Assembly: GCA_023205875.1 (NCBI GenBank)
Contig: CP060765.1
Location: forward strand, 62,001-126,000
From: Chloropicon primus
Taxonomy: Eukaryota; Chlorophyta; Chloropicophyceae; Chloropicales; Chloropicaceae
Reading direction: 5' to 3'
Length of the DNA: 64,000 nucleotides
Part shown: one piece after another, positions 60,864 through 64,000 of the stretch
Layout of the letters: every line of letters starts with the position of its first letter
Numbering within the stretch: the first letter of the stretch is position 1
Translations under genes and position numbers: made by a program
Notes under the pieces: generated by a model
The model's input: only the letters and a program-made list of their open reading frames with translations
Database searches by the model: none
Told to the model about the DNA's origin: nothing

Positions 60864-60990
60864 GTGAAAGATTATCGTTCTAAGCTTTCGAATGAGTGGT
60901 CGATCGAAGGGAATGGCCTCCGAGATGAGTATTTTTTTTGTTGTTGACACCGATCGATCGATCGATTGCCTTGTTCTCTTCATGGCACAG
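60864..60990 (+). other. Second putative 5'UTR intron of RPB11 carrying leader element
   Basis: Starts CACAG|GTGAAAG and ends ATGGCACAG (127 nt), 30 bp before the RPB11 start. It contains element copy 60885-60910 (CTTTCG, AATGAGTGGTCGAT, CGAAGG), 23 of 26 bases identical to the copy at 60697. Confidence 0.45.
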
Positions 60991-61019
60991 AGAAGGGAGG
61001 GAGCGTTGACTTGTGAGAG

Positions 61020-61195
61020 ATGAACGCGCAGGAGCGCTACGACAAGTTCGTCCTTCCTGATGACGTGGACAAGGTCACCGTTGTGAAGGACACGAAGATA
61101 GAAAACGCCGTCGCCATCACCGTGGAGAGAGAAGGTGAGTCTTGGGTTTTGGCCTTCTCCTTCAACACCAACGTCATCATCATCAACATCAACAT

Positions 61196-61226
<31 letters not shown>

Positions 61227-61640
61227 GTGGTGGTGGCGTTGTCCTCCTCGAACTTCAATGCTGACCGCCACCACCCTTCTTTCTTTTGTGTGTCTCTTTC
61301 TTCACCACCGCCGTCTGCCGTGTCCTTCGTTTCGTCGTCGTAGACCACACCATAGGTAACTTGGTGAGGCACGAGCTTCACAGAGACACGGAACATGTGA
61401 AGTTTGCGGGATACAAGGTGAGTTGCCTCTTGCTTGCTTGTCTGACCGATGTCCTGACCCCATCGCCCTCGACGCTGTCATCGTCTTCGCAAGGTTGAGC
61501 ACCCACTCGAACACAAAGTGAAGTTTCAGGTCAAGGGCTCCAAGGACAGGGACCCAATCGAGTGCTTCAAGGACGCGCTGCAGCGGCTGGACAAGGAGAT
61601 GGACAGCATCGAGCATGCCATCACATCGAAGATGGCGTAA
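61020..61640 (+). CDS. RPB11: RNA polymerase II subunit RPB11
   Basis: 111 aa from three exons (61020-61134, 61344-61417, 61494-61640). Donors are GTGAGT twice; acceptors are GTCGTAG and TCGCAAG; phases 1 and 0. The protein aligns end to end with RPB11: MNAQERYDKFVLP, then [48 protein letters not shown] and DALQRLDKEMDSIE. RPB11 pairs with RPB3 in the alpha-like dimer that nucleates Pol II. Residue spacing and the lack of an extended tail separate it from the Pol I/III AC19 subunit. Its leader holds two similar predicted introns with the palindromic element. Confidence 0.94.
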
Positions 61641-61743
61641 GAACACCAACGGGGTGGATGGGGATGGGGCGAAAGGGTGTAGGGAAGAATAACAAACATA
61701 GCATCTGTTGTGCGAACGATGACTAATAGTAAAACAGTTTAGA

Positions 61744-63165
61744 TTAGATCTGGCCAAGAACACCTGTTTTCTTCTTCTTCCCGAGGCCCAGCTGGCCGCA
61801 AGCTGCCATCTTGTCGTCCCCCCGGCTATCCCGAATCGTGCAAACAAGGTTCTGGCTCACCAGGTGTGCGCGAAAGTTCTTCACGGCATCCATGTCCGCA
61901 GGCACAAACGGCGAGCCCTCAAACGTGTTGAACACTAGGAGGTTTACCTTGGCTTCGACGTTTTCCAGCAGCTTCACCAACCTCTTCGCATCGCTCGTCG
62001 TGTCGTTCACTCCTTCCAGCATGACGTACTCGATCAGCACGTGCCTGCCATGGCTTCCCTTGGTCCGGCCCTTTGGAAACAGCTCCTCCAGCGTTTCCAC
62101 AACTTCCTTGAGGGAATACTAACGGCGAGAGCAAGGAGAGGCTCGGTCAGTGGATCGTGAAGAAAGGCCTCGCGTCGAGAGAGAGCGAGAGCGAGAGCGA
62201 GAGCGAAGACGCACCTTGTTGTTTGTAGGCACGATCGATGACCTCGACTCCTCCGTTGTGGCGTGCAAAGACAGGGCGAGCTGGGCATCGGTCTCTTGGG
62301 CGAACCTCCTCATTTCCGGCACCAGGCCGACAGTGCTCACCGTGATCTTTCTCTGAGAGAACTGGGTGTAGCCCTTGGACTCCGTGGTCAGGATTTTGAT
62401 CGCCTTGAGCACCGCGTCCAGGTTGTGGAACGGTTCGCCCATCCCCATGAACACGATGTTAGTGACGGGGAGGTGGGTCCCCCTCTGCATTCTCTTCGCT
62501 TGGACCACTTGCTCGACGATCTCCCCGGCGGTGAGGTTCGCTTGCAGGCCCATGAGTCCAGTGTAACAGAACTTGCACCCCATGGCGCAACCGACTTGCG
62601 AAGAAACACAAACGGTGACCCTCGGCTTGCTTCCCTCCTTGTCGACGGGAATCAGAACCGTCTCTATATTCAGCCCATCCGCTTCCCTCTGGAAGATCAG
62701 CTTCGTGGTTCCGTCAGACGCTGACCTCGAGTCCGTGAGAGTCATCCCTGCCCCTGGCTCGACCCTCTTCTCACCCACTTTGCTGAGAAACCTTTGGGAG
62801 AAGCCCATGTCCTCTCCGTTCCCCTGGCCCTCGTCCTCCCACTCGGACTTGAGGTAAGCATCGCCGTAGAGGTGCGTCCACACGTGCCTAGCTCGCTTCC
62901 TGGGCTCCTCCAGCTCCTTCTCGCAGTAATCCCCAAGCTCCTCGAGCGTGAAGTCTTTCAGGTACGTCGTACTCGTCGTACTCGTCGTCGTTGGATCCTC
63001 GTCCAGCAACGCTCGTGCTGCAGTGCTGCCACGGACACGATGACCAGCACGGAAGGACAACCTCGTGGAGGATATTGGCCTCTGAGGGAGTCCAGACCCC
63101 TCGTCCCTCGTTCGCCCCGACGTACCTTTCCACGACAACGTTGAACCCCTCAATGCCCTCGTCAT
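61744..63165 (-). CDS. RlmN/Cfr-family radical SAM rRNA (tRNA) adenine-C2 methyltransferase
   Basis: 441 aa from two exons (63165-62215 and 62118-61744; GTGCGT donor, CCGTTAG acceptor, phase 0). The basic N-terminal 55 residues suggest plastid or mitochondrial targeting. The radical SAM cluster motif is SSQVGCAMGCKFCYTGLMG (CxxxCxxC), followed by NIVFMGMGEPFHNLDAVLKAI, STVGLVPEMRRFA and ALSLHATTEESRS. Exon 2 continues with YSLKEVVETL, RHVLIEYVMLEGVND and ends DSRGDDKMAACGQL, whose Cys is the second methyl-relay residue. RlmN methylates A2503 of large-subunit rRNA and A37 of some tRNAs. A plastid ribosome target is the natural inference. Confidence 0.93.
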
Positions 63166-63224
63166 CTCGACGCTAGGAATCAATCAATCTTTGCTCCCAG
63201 ACGTCGTCAATCCTTTGGCGATGC

Positions 63225-63250
63225 GACTCGACCAAGGTACCAATGGAAAG
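63225..63250 (-). promoter_or_regulatory. Dispersed leader element upstream of RlmN-type gene
   Basis: Minus strand: CTTTCC, ATTGGTACCTTGGT, CGAGTC, preceded by GCGTCTCGCGAT. 60 bp before the start. Closest to the copy upstream of the SulP gene. Confidence 0.45.
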
Positions 63251-63383
63251 ATCGCGAGACGCACTTTCGCGTGGTACCCTTCCCTTCTCCTCTTCTTTGC
63301 CCCTCTCGCTTCCCTCCTGCGCCAAAGTCTTCGTCCTTTCTTGCTCGAGCAAGCGAGCGAGAAGGACAGACAAGTGGATAAGG

Positions 63384-63558
63384 ATGGCGTCGAGTGTGAG
63401 GCTGAGGTTTCGTTTCAGGTCGAGTGGATCACGTGGACGGGAAAGGGGAAGCGTTGAAGGGCGATGCGACTCGATACGTTGCTCATCGACGGCCAGCACG
63501 GGGACAAGCCTCGAGCAACTGGCGAGGATGACGACTCTTTCGGTCGATACGGTAAGCA

Positions 63559-63611
<53 letters not shown>

Positions 63612-64000
63612 ATCTCAACCTTGGAAGCAGCTTGAAGCTGAGTGTGTGTGAGAGAGAGAGAGAGGGGGGGGGTGGCAGTATCATTAACACCTGCTTCACC
63701 TGCTGCCTCACCTGCTGGTTCACTTGATTCGTCCCAGGGGGATCTCGAGACGGTGCGGAGGATGGTGGACACAGGATTGATCACGGATGCCACGACGAAC
63801 CCGTTGTTCGTGTCTCAGGCTGGTCAAAGTGGCAACCCTCTGTACCAGGAGATGGTGGATGAGGCGGTGAGGTACGCGGTGGAGGAGTGTTGGGATCCCG
63901 ACGACCCTCACGGCGGGAGGCTCGGCCTTGCAGTGGATCGGCTGGCTGTCAACCTGGGTGCTTCGATCGCGAGCATTGTTCCAGGGTACATCTCCACGGA
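63384..64000 (+). CDS. Transaldolase, organelle-targeted, 5' part
   Basis: Two exons are in the window: 63384-63551 and 63738 to the right edge (GTAAGC donor, TCCCAG acceptor, phase 0). Of the frames at the end of exon 1, only this one reproduces the family start: TSLEQLARMTTLSVDTGDLE, then LITDATTNPLFVSQAG. VNLGASIASIVPGYIST near the edge carries the region before the Schiff-base Lys, which lies beyond the window. The first 38 residues (MASSVRLRFRFRSSGSRG...) are a transit peptide. Transaldolase exchanges dihydroxyacetone units in the pentose phosphate pathway, in plastids of algae. The intron holds a (CA)n repeat. Confidence 0.9.
63561..63609. repeat. (CA)n microsatellite in transaldolase intron
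   Basis: About 24 CA units directly follow the 5' splice site of the transaldolase intron. A (GA)n and G-run follow near 63650-63670. Confidence 0.95.

Noticed and set aside
63464-63551. ATG-started frame for the first transaldolase exon
   Set aside because: Its phase does not fit the acceptor at 63737. The frame starting at 63384 joins in phase and gives the family N-terminus.
1-64000. tRNA or rRNA genes
   Set aside because: No B-box with matching cloverleaf and no rRNA segment was seen by eye on either strand. A tRNAscan run would settle this.

Overview
The window is nuclear DNA of a eukaryotic green alga. Plastid and photosynthesis genes (Mg-protoporphyrin IX methyltransferase, PGRL1, a targeted transaldolase, GDP-mannose epimerase) sit beside eukaryotic core genes (RPB11, NOB1, NAF1, NF-YA, NAA50, actin-capping protein, site-1 protease, RNase MRP RNA). 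Genes are GC-rich, favour AGG for arginine and are tightly packed. Introns are few, mostly about 80-230 nt, with GTGAGT/GTAAGT donors. A small compact chlorophyte, perhaps a Chloropicophyceae-like picoalga, fits best. That placement is inference.

Layout. 0-9 kb: a cut-off minus-strand gene, a 30-bp minisatellite, a CEP131-like coiled-coil gene, a four-EF-hand protein, a 2.3-kb AT-rich island and GME. 9-24 kb: an MFS transporter, an FBXO21-like protein, a small unknown gene, an acyl-CoA oxidase, a long coiled-coil protein, cystinosin and a protein with a tandemly duplicated Cys-rich domain. 25.0-25.8 kb: a non-coding RNA cluster not visible as ORFs, with a C/D snoRNA, RNase MRP RNA and a second C/D snoRNA. 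26-36 kb: NAA50, an organelle-type coiled-coil protein, a GST, CHLM, PGRL1, capping protein alpha and NOB1. 35.8-48.3 kb: a CCCH-finger/CTD-phosphatase fusion, two MFS carriers, a secreted hexapeptide-repeat protein, a four-exon complex I NDUFS5 gene and a SulP transporter. 49-64 kb: NF-YA, NAF1, a disrupted winged-helix gene, alpha-carbonic anhydrase, a small membrane protein, NMNAT, site-1 protease, RPB11, an RlmN-type radical-SAM enzyme and a transaldolase cut by the right edge.

Organisation. Gene order is mixed in strand. Many convergent pairs are only 45-170 bp apart, while divergent pairs have 0.3-1 kb of promoter rich in simple repeats. There is no operon logic. Themes recur: ribosome and snoRNP biogenesis (NOB1, NAF1, snoRNAs, MRP RNA), Pol II (RPB11, CTD phosphatase-like), photosynthesis (CHLM, PGRL1) and membrane transport (three MFS, SulP, cystinosin).

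The most interesting signals are the ncRNA cluster and a dispersed 26-bp imperfect palindrome, CTTTCG-N14-CGAAAG with a GAG-GGTCG core. At least a dozen copies of it lie upstream of start codons, several inside predicted first introns. No tRNA, rRNA, CRISPR array or intact mobile element was seen.
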